A DNA stretch of 64,000 nt, taken from the NCBI GenBank assembly GCA_900556415.1, contig USOU01000002.1, positions 80,597 to 144,596 of the forward strand, written 5' to 3'. The translations under genes were made by a program, and so were the position numbers. Under the pieces are notes generated by a model, which was given only the letters and a program-made list of their open reading frames with translations, was not told where the DNA came from and did no database searches. Each line of letters starts with the position of its first letter. The stretch's first letter is position 1. Below, piece after piece: positions 28,568 to 37,229 of the stretch. The stretch comes from an uncultured Collinsella sp. (GTDB lineage: Bacteria > Actinomycetota > Coriobacteriia > Coriobacteriales > Coriobacteriaceae).

Positions 28568-29431
28568 ATGAAACAGCTTTGCATTTTTACACCTACATAT
28601 AATAGAGAACATACCTTAAAGCGGTTATACGAAAGCCTGAAAAAACAAACTGACTCTCGTTTTTATTGGCTTGTAGTCGATGATGGCTCGACGGACGGGA
28701 CACAGAGCTTATTTGATTCATTTGCGAAGGAATCAGCTATCGAAATCGAATATATAAAGGTAGCGAATGGCGGAAAACAACGAGCCTGCAATTTAGCTGC
28801 AGAAAAATGCACTTCAGAACTATTCATGTGTGTTGATTCCGACGATTATCTCACACCTGATGCGGTCCACTTCATATTAACGACGTGGCAAAACGCAGGA
28901 GATGCTATTGGTATTGCTACGCCCGAGTTCGCTCGAAACAACCAATTTCCCAGCAAGACCGAAGCAAAGCTATCATCGCTCTACAAACAATATGGCTATA
29001 AAGGAGAGACCTGCATTGCTACATTAACGAGCGTTGTAAGGTCACATCCTTTTTACATAGCCGAAGGAGAAAACTTCATTCCTGAGGTTTATCAATTTGA
29101 TCAAATTGACCGTAAATATAGCCATCTGCTATGCAATAGGGAAATATGTAAAGGTGAATACTTGCCCGATGGTTATTCGGCCAACTACAAACGCATATTA
29201 TTAAAAAATCCGCGCAGTTACGCCGAATATAAAAAGCAGTGCATAGAGTTCAGTGACACACTCATGCAGAGATTCAAGGAGACTATTCTTTATCTAATGT
29301 GGTCAAAGATTGCCGGAGATAGCATCCTTTTTGCATTTAAAAAAGCAAAGTCTGTTGGCGCCATTTCTCCGGCAATACCATTTGCCGCAGTATTAGAACC
29401 ATTGTTTAAGAAATACATGAATAGAGCCTAA
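28568..29431 (+). CDS. GT2 family glycosyltransferase
   Basis: A 287-residue GT-A glycosyltransferase. FTPTYNREHTLKRLYESL, VVDDGSTDGTQ and MCVDSDDYLTPDAV are the conserved elements; the middle segment EVYQFDQIDRKYSHL probably contributes to acceptor binding. No membrane segment is evident. It is transcribed divergently from the flippase gene, and its stop codon lies inside a terminator stem. Confidence 0.86.
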   Translation: MKQLCIFTPTYNREHTLKRLYESLKKQTDSRFYWLVVDDGSTDGTQSLFDSFAKESAIEIEYIKVANGGKQRACNLAAEKCTSELFMCVDSDDYLTPDAVHFILTTWQNAGDAIGIATPEFARNNQFPSKTEAKLSSLYKQYGYKGETCIATLTSVVRSHPFYIAEGENFIPEVYQFDQIDRKYSHLLCNREICKGEYLPDGYSANYKRILLKNPRSYAEYKKQCIEFSDTLMQRFKETILYLMWSKIAGDSILFAFKKAKSVGAISPAIPFAAVLEPLFKKYMNRA

Positions 29432-29453
29432 TCATTGATTAGGCTCTATTTTA
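29420..29453 (+). terminator. intrinsic terminator overlapping the GT2 stop codon
   Basis: AATAGAGCCTAATC at 29420-29433 pairs perfectly with GATTAGGCTCTATT at 29437-29450 around a 3-base loop, followed by TT. The TAA stop at 29429-29431 is within the left arm. It separates convergent genes. Confidence 0.85.
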
Positions 29454-29465
29454 AGACCTTTCAAA

Positions 29466-30287
29466 TTAATTCCGGTTTGCAAAAAAGGCTTTCAATGCTG
29501 AATTCAAAGGCCTGAAGTCATTTGTTTTAAATCCATACTGGAGCCGAACTATTAATCCGGCCAGCATTGGGTTGACCCAAGAATGACGGGTGAGGAAACG
29601 ACGCCTTTCTTTCAGCAAACCCCGCTCAACCTCATCGATCCAAGACCCGTTAAAATGATGTATGGTAACGGAATTTTCAGTAAGATGAATATCACCAGAT
29701 TCATGACTCTTGGGACAAAACCAATCGCTTGGGTACAGTGTGAATCCATCAACTGTCTGCATTGTATTATCAAGCTTTAGTCCGAGGGCCTTACAAGCTT
29801 TTGTAATCACTACAACATTTGTCGTTAAGTCGTACGATCCATCGCTTTTAATAAAAGAACGTACATCGTAATCATTCAAAAGCTTCCGGAATAACGGAAA
29901 TCCTTTTTCACAAGCCATAATTCCAGTTGGCACAGAAGCGTCCGATTCGAAACCTGAAAAAGCACGGTTGGTCAAAAAGGGATCAAGAGACTTAAGGGCC
30001 TCTACGTCGGTATCCATATAGATACCGCCTTCATTAACTAGAATCCATAAGCGCGCATAGTCACTTACAAATGCCCATTTCTTAGCTTCATATGCCTGTT
30101 TAACATAATTGTTAGAAGATAAATCGAAGTTTGATTCATCCCAACGCTTTATCTCATAATCTGGGCAAAACTTCTTCCAGGACTCGATGCACGCGATTGC
30201 CTCTTCAGGCAATTCATTATTCCCAAACCAAATGTAGTGAATCACTTTTGGGATATGGTTCTCGTTCAACTGAAACTCCAAACTCAA
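29466..30287 (-). CDS. GT32-type capsular glycosyltransferase (OCH1-like)
   Basis: A 273-residue protein with IPKVIHYIWFGNNELPEEAIACIESWK at the N-terminus and the DXD-containing SDYARLWILVNEGGIYMDTDVEAL segment (residues about 78-100), both hallmarks of GT32 transferases that add hexoses to capsule. Late WFCPK and SVTIHHFNGSW match the C-terminal part of the family. It is encoded directly downstream of no other gene on its strand except the secreted protein gene 4 bases before it, so the two may be cotranscribed. Confidence 0.87.
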   Translation of the reverse strand: MSLEFQLNENHIPKVIHYIWFGNNELPEEAIACIESWKKFCPDYEIKRWDESNFDLSSNNYVKQAYEAKKWAFVSDYARLWILVNEGGIYMDTDVEALKSLDPFLTNRAFSGFESDASVPTGIMACEKGFPLFRKLLNDYDVRSFIKSDGSYDLTTNVVVITKACKALGLKLDNTMQTVDGFTLYPSDWFCPKSHESGDIHLTENSVTIHHFNGSWIDEVERGLLKERRRFLTRHSWVNPMLAGLIVRLQYGFKTNDFRPLNSALKAFFANRN

Positions 30288-30291
30288 TCTA

Positions 30292-32703
30292 CTATTTAAT
30301 CAAAACAACGCTCTGGTTATATTCACTTTTATTTGCATTGTTAAAGCAAGGACCAATTAAATTGCCCGGCAAAATCTGATGCCACATCTTGTTCTCATAA
30401 GGGGTATCGCCCCAGAAAAAGCCTATATGGCAATCAATAGCCCCATTCGTTTTAAAGAAGATAATATCGCCTTTCTGCGCATAACCGCTATTCAGCATAT
30501 CGCGAACCGTTCTAAACTCATACATCTTGCACCCTGAGTCACAAGCATAACCATACCAGCGCCAAGCGTTAATATAGCCTCCCCCACCAGGCCCGCCGGC
30601 CCATGGCGAGTGTGCGTTATTCCTGCCTATCGCTGCAACATCCCCGCCAACAGCAGCATAAGCATGAGCAACAAATCCGGTGCAGTTCATACCCGTATAG
30701 CCATCCCATCTTGGACTTCCGTTGGGATAAAGACACGTGTCATATGAGAAGCCGCCGGAATAACGCGTACCCAGATAATAAGAATCATACTGATGCGAAG
30801 TAAGCCATGTCAGCAGGCTAATTCTGCTAACGCCAAGAACGGTCGAACTTCCGATCGGATTGTAATAAACCTGCGTAGACTTAGTATGGACTGATCCATC
30901 AGGATAGGTTACATCGCAATACAAAGCATAGTAACCCGAACCTAAGCCCAAATCGGATGGATTAAAGTACGCATTGTTAATGGTTGATTTTGCTCTCAGG
31001 ACGCCCCATTGACTCCAATCCGGTTTCGCCCAGACAAATTTAAATTCAAATTGACCGGATTTTTCCGCATCAAGAGTCCCCATATCCGCACGAACGCCCC
31101 ATGAGTAATCTCCATCAGTAGATATAGCTGTAATTCTCGAATAGTCCCAAACACCGATATGAATCCTGCGAGTAGTAACCTTACCGTCAGAACCGCTCAC
31201 ATCACAATAAATATCATACTCACCTGGTTTATCAGGAGTCCAAGATAGGGAAGCATCGGAACCATTCTGAGCAATGCCCCAATTTGACCAGTTGTTCCTA
31301 CTCCAAACATACCTATAGTTCAGAAAACGAGTATCCCCCAAGCACTCAGTTGTAACGGACACTTTATCACCAGGCTTAACAAAAGCGTTGGAAGCGGATA
31401 TGCCTTTATAAGACCAGTCTTCTGGGACAAAATAGCAGTCTTTTTTACACGTAAGCGTTTGTCCAGTTAAAGTATCAATTACATCTATATAGAATGAAAT
31501 CTCTCCGGTTTTTGTAACAACCCAATCTAGTGAAGAGAGTCCTTCCCCTGAATCTAAAACGCCCCATTCATTCCAATTGTTTCTCATCCAAACGTACTTA
31601 TATTTAACGCCTCTATTATTACGAACAATCAGATTGGGAGTAATAGCAACTGTATCCCCAGCGGAAACTGATCCATCAGAGGGCTCCACGGAAATCGAAG
31701 TGAAATTAGACAAGTTATTGTCCACATGCACGGGGAACTTGCGCGTGGTGACGCGGCCGGCCGAATCGATGGCGTCCACCCAGATGTTGACGTCTCCGGT
31801 CACCTCGGGGGTCCAGGGGCAAGACGCGGAGGGCTCGCCCTGGCGGATTGACCCCCAGCGAGACCAGCCGCCCTGCTCCCAGACGAACTTGTACCTGACC
31901 GAGCCCGCATTGCCGGAGACGGACAGGCCCAGCTCGCACTCGTCGCCGAGCAGGGGCGACCCGCCGTCGGCAGCCTTCGCGGAGAGGCCGTCGAGGGAGA
32001 AGTCCTCGGTTATGCTGACGGGAAGCACGGATGTCGCGGAGAGGCCGCCGACGGAGACGTCGACGTAGACCCTGTACGAACCGGACGACGCGGGCTCCCA
32101 AGCGCAAGATGTCGCCTCGGACGGCCCCTGCGCAACCCCCCACTCGGCCCAGGAGTCCTTCTGCCAGACGAACTTGAGCTTCGCGCCGGGTGCGGCCGCC
32201 GCATGAATGGGAACCTTCATACCGGGGGACCACTCCAAGTCGGGCCCTCCGTCAACCGAGAGACGGCAAGCGTCCACATGCACGGGGAACTTGCGCGTGG
32301 TGACGCGGCCGGCCGAATCGATGGCGTCCACCCAGATGTTGACGTCTCCGGTCACCTCGGGGGTCCAGGGGCAAGACGCGGAGGGCTCGCCCTGGCGGAT
32401 TGACCCCCAGCGAGACCAGCCGCCCTGCTCCCAGACGAACTTGTACCTGACCGAGCCCGCATTGCCGGAGACGGACAGGCCCAGCTCGCACTCGTCGCCG
32501 AGCAGGGGCGACCCGCCGTCGGCAGCCTTCGCGGAGAGGCCGTCGAGGGAGAAGTCCTCCACCAGGCCAGACATATTATTGACAGAATCGACGAAAAGAG
32601 ATGAAGTGCCTTGATCTGTCGCAAAGGAATGCGAAGCGGCCATAGGCAAAATCAAAAAAGCAACAAATATTGCAAGGATGAGCTTACGGCAAACTGTCTT
32701 CAT
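30292..32703 (-). CDS. secreted multi-module protein with C-terminal NlpC/P60-like domain
   Basis: About 803 residues from the ATG at 32703, starting with a signal peptide (KLILAIFVAFLILPMAASHSFA). Six modules of 85-100 residues follow; each centres on KFVWxxxxW-x-x-WG and ends in a YxVYVDV-like strand. Modules 1 and 3 are identical at DNA level. The C-terminal 190 residues look like a cysteine hydrolase: MNCTGFVAHAYAA (candidate nucleophile Cys), DIIFFKTNGAIDCHIGFFWG (candidate His). The protein is probably exported and attached to the wall glycan through the modules. The gene lies four bases before a GT32 gene, tying it to the polysaccharide region. Confidence 0.82.
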   Translation of the reverse strand: MKTVCRKLILAIFVAFLILPMAASHSFATDQGTSSLFVDSVNNMSGLVEDFSLDGLSAKAADGGSPLLGDECELGLSVSGNAGSVRYKFVWEQGGWSRWGSIRQGEPSASCPWTPEVTGDVNIWVDAIDSAGRVTTRKFPVHVDACRLSVDGGPDLEWSPGMKVPIHAAAAPGAKLKFVWQKDSWAEWGVAQGPSEATSCAWEPASSGSYRVYVDVSVGGLSATSVLPVSITEDFSLDGLSAKAADGGSPLLGDECELGLSVSGNAGSVRYKFVWEQGGWSRWGSIRQGEPSASCPWTPEVTGDVNIWVDAIDSAGRVTTRKFPVHVDNNLSNFTSISVEPSDGSVSAGDTVAITPNLIVRNNRGVKYKYVWMRNNWNEWGVLDSGEGLSSLDWVVTKTGEISFYIDVIDTLTGQTLTCKKDCYFVPEDWSYKGISASNAFVKPGDKVSVTTECLGDTRFLNYRYVWSRNNWSNWGIAQNGSDASLSWTPDKPGEYDIYCDVSGSDGKVTTRRIHIGVWDYSRITAISTDGDYSWGVRADMGTLDAEKSGQFEFKFVWAKPDWSQWGVLRAKSTINNAYFNPSDLGLGSGYYALYCDVTYPDGSVHTKSTQVYYNPIGSSTVLGVSRISLLTWLTSHQYDSYYLGTRYSGGFSYDTCLYPNGSPRWDGYTGMNCTGFVAHAYAAVGGDVAAIGRNNAHSPWAGGPGGGGYINAWRWYGYACDSGCKMYEFRTVRDMLNSGYAQKGDIIFFKTNGAIDCHIGFFWGDTPYENKMWHQILPGNLIGPCFNNANKSEYNQSVVLIK
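31721..32007. repeat. 287-bp exact direct repeat, copy A
   Basis: Identical, as far as read by eye, to 32273-32559 at a distance of 552 bases in the same orientation. It encodes one W-x-x-WG module and is much richer in GC than the flanking parts of the same gene, suggesting spread of a module by recombination or recent import. Confidence 0.9.
32273..32559. repeat. 287-bp exact direct repeat, copy B
   Basis: Second copy of the repeat at 31721-32007. It encodes the first module after the signal peptide. The two copies flank a different GC-rich module, so recombination between them would delete or duplicate a 552-base segment in frame (184 codons). Confidence 0.9.
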
Positions 32704-32781
32704 CGGAATCAGGCATCCTAACAAACGAATCTGTATAACTGAAATCTAAAGACGACTAGCTCTGAAGGGAAAATCGCATCG

Positions 32782-35457
32782 TTAGATCATTCTGTTAATA
32801 ATCGCTGCGATCCTTTGGCCGTAACCATCCCCAGGGACAGCCCATAAACCATTGAGGTCCTCTAGACACGGAGCGATGCCCAGATATCCCCTGTCAACAA
32901 TTATTTGATAACGAGGGTCAACACAAACATTGTTCAAGGGCATGCGGACCGCATAGCCTTTTAAATGCTGAGATTGGGCAAGCAACCCCTGATATACGTT
33001 GTCAAACCTTGCTCCACCAACCTGAGGACCGGTAGCGCCTAGGCCCGCGAAGTTGCACTGGTCTGCAGATACCGAACCCCCAAACTGAAGCCATCCAGTC
33101 TCCAGCATCGCTTGGGCAAATACAACCTCAGGTCTTACGCCTTCAGAGGAGGCGGCCAAAATAACCTGATTACAAAACTCAGTAATGCTAGAAGCACCCC
33201 TTTGCGAATAAACCTCAGAGGGATAAGTATGTCCGGTAGAAACAAACAAACGAGCCATGGATTCAGCAGATATCGTAGACGTACCCATAATTGGCGTACC
33301 ATCGACCGTCACCTTGCGGGTGAGGTGCTTGGCCTGCTCGCCGTCGATCACGTCGAGGTAGAGGGTGTACTCTCCGGGCTCGGAGGGGGTCCACTCGCAG
33401 GAGGCGGAGGAGCTGGAGCCGCCGCCGACGGTGCCCCACTTGGCCCATCCGCCCTTCTCCCAGACGAACTTGTACTTGAGGCCGTCGGTGTCGCCGGAGA
33501 CCCTGGCCTTGAGCCCGAGCGGCTTGCCGCAGCGCGCCTCGCCGGAGACGTCGAGGCCCTCGACGCTGAAGCGGTCCTCGACCGTCACCTTGCGGGTGAG
33601 GTGCTTGGCCTGCTCGCCGTCGATCACGTCGAGGTAGAGGGTGTACTCTCCGGGCTCGGAGGGGGTCCACTCGCAGGAGGCGGAGGAGCTGGAGCCGCCG
33701 CCGACGGTGCCCCACTTGGCCCATCCGCCCTTCTCCCAGACGAACTTGTACTTGAGGCCGTCGGTGTCGCCGGAGACCCTGGCCTTGAGCCCGAGCGGCT
33801 TGCCGCAGCGCGCCTCGCCGGAGACGTCGAGGCCCTCGACGGACCAATTGACTACTTTGTACTTTGAAGTGCTCGAGATGTAACCATTAGAATCGACAAC
33901 ATCGGCGTAGACCTCATATTCGCCAGCTGACGGCAAAGTCCAACTAATCGTCGGGCTCGTCAAATCTTGGCCAATTACACCCCAATTTGAAGCATTCCAA
34001 TCAGCACCCACTTTATGCCAAACAAATTTGTACTTAAGGCCATCGGTTTTGCCGGTAACATTCACGCCGACCTTAATCGAAGATCCCGCACGCCCCAATT
34101 CTTCCGAGAACGTAATTCCATCGATGGAATAAGGGTGCGGGAACTGAGAAATAATGGCGGCAGCATCAGCCTCGCCAAGACGACGACAGCCGTCATCGGA
34201 AAAGTAGTTAGCGACATCGCCGGAATTCGAAATAAAGCCATGCTCAATTAAGATGCCGGGAATCCCCTGCTCGCGGGCGCATCGGATTACCGCAAACTCA
34301 TCTCCCACTTGCATCTGGAAAACGCCGCGGTACGTAAGACCCATAGCAGCAAGGTTATTCATAACCTTATTGGCAAGCTCAACAGAAACCTGCGTATAGT
34401 CTGATCCATTTGCGGTGGGAGCGTAAACCTCAGCACCATGAGCAGCAGAGGAGCCGGAATTAATATGGAAGCTCACGAAAGCCTGCGCGCCCTGATTGAT
34501 GCAACGCTGAACGCGATAAAGAAAATCATTGCCGGAATAATTACCGTATTGCTCGCGAGCAAGAACGACCTTAAAACCGTATGCCTCGAGCTTATGCTTG
34601 CATGCCGTCACAATCTTCCAGGTAAGATCGGCCTCGCTTTTGCCATTACCCTGTGCGCCGGGATCAGACCCACCGTGACCAGCATCGAGAGCGATTACAC
34701 TAACGTTGCGTGCAGAACGAGATGCATAAGTAGAGACACCATCCGGAGAATCGGCGCACTCCAACGCCTGCTGAATAGACTGGGCCTCAACAGCATTTCC
34801 GTCCCCATCTGCATAATAAACAGATGTGCCCTCGGAGTTCATAGAGCTATCTGCGACGGTGAATGAATAATCTCGATCAGAAAGATCGATCTTATGCTCA
34901 GTCCCATCTCCCTCTAGATAATACGAAATCGAAGTGAGGAAATAAGTATTAGCTTCGAGTTTTGCGCCAAAGGTAAAGGCGGCAGAATTATCAGCCGTAG
35001 CAGACGCGTCGACAGAGCCCTTTACGCCGTTGGCGCTCACATAGCCAAGCGTAGCAGAGGAAAGAACTTCACCGTCATTAGGAGTAGCAAAAGCAATGAC
35101 TTGATTGGATCCAGAGGGAAGGCTTGGGTAGGCCAGGTAAACGTATTGAAAGGCCGACTCGACCGAATCAAGCTCTTGCTCGGTCTTGACATCGCTTTCA
35201 GTTGCGCCTTGGCTCAACGAGTCGATAGCCTCAATATCCCCTTCAACCGGAGATTGGTCGACGGTGGCATCGTTGCCTTCAACATCGTCACCGCGTGCAG
35301 CCACTCCGTCATCACCTGCAGAAGCCACATCCGTCACAGCTTCAGCGGGCTGTGCCTCGTTCAATCCGTAAGCAGCAACTACAGGACTCATCAATGACGA
35401 AAACGTCAGAAGAGCAGTCAAAGAAAAAGAAGTTGCAACACGTAAAACCTTTTTCAT
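32782..35457 (-). CDS. secreted cell-wall hydrolase: Amidase_3, W-WG modules, glucosaminidase
   Basis: An 891-residue exported protein. The signal peptide is KKVLRVATSFSLTALLTFSS; an acidic linker and an undefined domain follow. An N-acetylmuramoyl-L-alanine amidase domain (about residues 250-440) shows VIALDAGHGGSDPGAQGNG, SFHINSGSSAAHGAEVY and GILIEHGFISN with the zinc ligands and catalytic Glu. Three KFVW...WG modules come next, two of them identical in DNA. The C-terminal domain (AQAMLETGWLQFGG, CNFAGLGATG) is a glucosaminidase. It would cleave both peptide and glycan bonds of peptidoglycan. ATG 35457 has GGGGAT six bases upstream. Confidence 0.9.
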   Translation of the reverse strand: MKKVLRVATSFSLTALLTFSSLMSPVVAAYGLNEAQPAEAVTDVASAGDDGVAARGDDVEGNDATVDQSPVEGDIEAIDSLSQGATESDVKTEQELDSVESAFQYVYLAYPSLPSGSNQVIAFATPNDGEVLSSATLGYVSANGVKGSVDASATADNSAAFTFGAKLEANTYFLTSISYYLEGDGTEHKIDLSDRDYSFTVADSSMNSEGTSVYYADGDGNAVEAQSIQQALECADSPDGVSTYASRSARNVSVIALDAGHGGSDPGAQGNGKSEADLTWKIVTACKHKLEAYGFKVVLAREQYGNYSGNDFLYRVQRCINQGAQAFVSFHINSGSSAAHGAEVYAPTANGSDYTQVSVELANKVMNNLAAMGLTYRGVFQMQVGDEFAVIRCAREQGIPGILIEHGFISNSGDVANYFSDDGCRRLGEADAAAIISQFPHPYSIDGITFSEELGRAGSSIKVGVNVTGKTDGLKYKFVWHKVGADWNASNWGVIGQDLTSPTISWTLPSAGEYEVYADVVDSNGYISSTSKYKVVNWSVEGLDVSGEARCGKPLGLKARVSGDTDGLKYKFVWEKGGWAKWGTVGGGSSSSASCEWTPSEPGEYTLYLDVIDGEQAKHLTRKVTVEDRFSVEGLDVSGEARCGKPLGLKARVSGDTDGLKYKFVWEKGGWAKWGTVGGGSSSSASCEWTPSEPGEYTLYLDVIDGEQAKHLTRKVTVDGTPIMGTSTISAESMARLFVSTGHTYPSEVYSQRGASSITEFCNQVILAASSEGVRPEVVFAQAMLETGWLQFGGSVSADQCNFAGLGATGPQVGGARFDNVYQGLLAQSQHLKGYAVRMPLNNVCVDPRYQIIVDRGYLGIAPCLEDLNGLWAVPGDGYGQRIAAIINRMI
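33302..33564. repeat. 263-bp tandem exact repeat, copy A
   Basis: Identical by eye to 33578-33840, with a 276-base period equal to 92 codons and 13 bases between copies. It encodes the third W-WG module of the amidase-glucosaminidase. GC content is far above the surrounding gene. Confidence 0.9.
33578..33840. repeat. 263-bp tandem exact repeat, copy B
   Basis: Second copy of 33302-33564, encoding the second module. Unequal crossing-over would add or remove modules in frame, so copy number is likely variable between strains. Confidence 0.9.
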
Positions 35458-35555
35458 ATTGAATCCCCAGTCAAAATGAATATCCATGTTGCAATATTAT
35501 CCATCAATTATCTCTTCTTTTGAACAATTGTCATAGAAAGGAATCGTGTTGAATC

Positions 35556-35837
35556 ATGGTGGCAATATTCAACGCCTTCGAACGCGAACCAGCCAGCGTG
35601 AGCGAGTCCAAACCTTCAACTGCAAGCCAGCCAGGGCCAGCAGAAAGGCGCGCACAGAAGAAGTGCCATATGAAATCTATAAAGCTGCCGAAGAGCACCG
35701 GGGTCAGGTTCGACCGGCTGGCAGCGGCAAACTGCGTGCCGCTCAAATCGCAGGTGAACTCCGAGGCAAGAGAGGTGCTCGGGTTTCTGATGTCGCTCAA
35801 CGAAAAAGCCTTGATCGCCATTTACGCGTTGCACTAG
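35556..35837 (+). CDS. small hypothetical protein
   Basis: A 93-residue frame beginning MVAIFNAFEREPASVSESKP and ending in a hydrophobic REVLGFLMSLNEKALIAIYALH. The middle KSIKLPKSTGVRFDRLAAAN is basic and could bind nucleic acid. An AAAGGAA lies 12 bases before the ATG, which is wide. A second frame of 109 residues overlaps it from 35546, so the coding assignment is unsure. No family is recognised. Confidence 0.4.
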   Translation: MVAIFNAFEREPASVSESKPSTASQPGPAERRAQKKCHMKSIKLPKSTGVRFDRLAAANCVPLKSQVNSEAREVLGFLMSLNEKALIAIYALH

Positions 35838-35959
35838 TTACGAAAATGCAGGGCTGGGTCGGGGCGCTGAGCTGAGATTGATAATCAACCCAAAGGGCTT
35901 AAAGGCGCTAATGTATTAATCCCCAGATCGTGGCTAGCGTCTTAGAGACAATACATAGC

Positions 35960-36463
35960 CTAGTAATTCGCCGCAAGCCAAGTCGCTAAATCAACGGTAA
36001 CAGCCTCAAGCAAGTCACCCAACACTTGCTTTTTCGACATGACAGCAGTATCGAAAATAGGATACTCCCTATTCGCATGAACGCCATCGCATCGCAATAT
36101 ATAGGCGTAACGGCACACCAATAGAGCGACTCTTCTAACACGAAGCCTGTCACTTTTGGCGTCAGGCAGTAGTTCATTTATCTTGGTTTTAAAGAGACTC
36201 TTACTTTGGTAATCGGCGCAACCTCTATCACGCATGTAAGTAAGAGACTCCTTATCGATATATCCCAATCTCTTAATTTTTTCAGGATCTACATACTTAT
36301 TATCATTATTCGCAATATGCAATGACCTTGAACGTGTGCCAGTTAACAATTTCCAGCTAACGAAGTCCTCGTAGCCCCTATGATTAAATATTTGATCAAA
36401 CTTAATAAGGGAACGAAATAATACATCATGTTCAACAAAGAGCTGCTTAACACTGTTCAACAT
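35960..36463 (-). CDS. HEPN-like protein or C-terminal part of a broken gene
   Basis: A 167-residue frame whose C-terminal half contains LLVCRYAYILRCDGVHANREYP. The RCDGVH stretch fits the R-x4-H motif of HEPN ribonuclease domains and is placed in a helix, as expected. The N-terminal half (FVEHDVLFRSLIKFDQIFNHRG) is helical. The ATG lies in GAATGTTGA, where the upstream frame ends, so this is either a coupled second gene or the frameshifted remainder of one longer gene. A toxin or defence role is inference only. Confidence 0.5.
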   Translation of the reverse strand: MLNSVKQLFVEHDVLFRSLIKFDQIFNHRGYEDFVSWKLLTGTRSRSLHIANNDNKYVDPEKIKRLGYIDKESLTYMRDRGCADYQSKSLFKTKINELLPDAKSDRLRVRRVALLVCRYAYILRCDGVHANREYPIFDTAVMSKKQVLGDLLEAVTVDLATWLAANY

Positions 36464-36768
36464 TCTGGCATCATTCGTCGCGTTAGAACCAGTCGCCTCG
36501 GCATAACCACGATAAAGGACATTGAAGGCACCTCAAGAAGCTTAAGCCTTTCTTCCGGATAACCGGCTCTTGATGCAGCCCATGAGTAACTTATTGCTAT
36601 ATGTAGAGACCTCGCAATCGCATCGTCATGAAGGCTTTCTCCCACGACGCTATCTGGATACCTTACTCCGCTGAAAGTTGGAAAGGCATCGTTAAGATCA
36701 TGTGGAACCTCGAGCTCTGTGCCGCATTCACCGTCAATCGAACACGATGCTGTGGCAATGCGAGGCGA
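36457..36768 (-). pseudogene. open frame upstream of the HEPN-like gene, possible 5' part
   Basis: The frame is open on the minus strand from 36768 to its TGA at 36457-36459 and reads TELEVPHDLNDAFPTFSGVR, PDSVVGESLHDDAIARSLHI and AISYSWAASRAGYPEERLKL. The only plausible start is a GTG at 36645, in mid-domain. It overlaps the next frame by 7 bases. A single frameshift near 36460 would join the two into one protein of at least 265 residues. Confidence 0.35.
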
Positions 36769-37229
36769 TTATTCTATTCCGTCCATACAAGCCAAAAAGA
36801 GAAGCACCCATCTCAGATAGTCAACTCTAGTTTTTCAGAGATGCTCGCCTTGGAATAACCCTGCGCGCGTTTAAACGAAATCGAAATAGCTTTTCGTTAA
36901 TCGTGACGATATCAGGGTTAGTTTTTTAAAATGGCCTTCTCGAAATGAATCGGTTTACTGAGAGCAATTGGATGCTCGAACAGGAGCGCGATTTCAATCT
37001 GAATCCTTTGTTTACGTTTCCCCAATTCGCCCATTCCCTCACCGTCCAATCATTAAAAGGCGAGCCGCATAAGGAATCAACGAAAGTGGCACACACACCC
37101 AAAGAGAACAAGCAGAATACGCTATACATCACTTAAAAAGTATCACTGCCGAAGGACTGCCTCAATAGTTTAAACGTGCCATTTTGTTGCCGCATGTCAG
37201 GCTGTTGTTTATAAGCAAGCATCATTTCT
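36769..37229. other. 461-bp stretch without a firm gene
   Basis: AT-rich and with no frame that can be supported. A minus-strand frame at 36918-37052 ends QIEIALLFEHPIALSKPIHF-EKAILKN and looks like the C-terminal scrap of a lost gene. Another minus frame at 36926-37132 is probably spurious. No repeat or hairpin stands out. Confidence 0.5.

Noticed and set aside
33302..33840. Tandem repeats that could suggest a CRISPR or satellite array
   Set aside because: The repeat unit is 276 bases, in frame, and encodes a protein module; there are no short palindromic repeats with unique spacers.
36628..36858. 76-codon plus-strand open frame
   Set aside because: Covers the minus-strand HEPN-like upstream frame; no ribosome site or motif.
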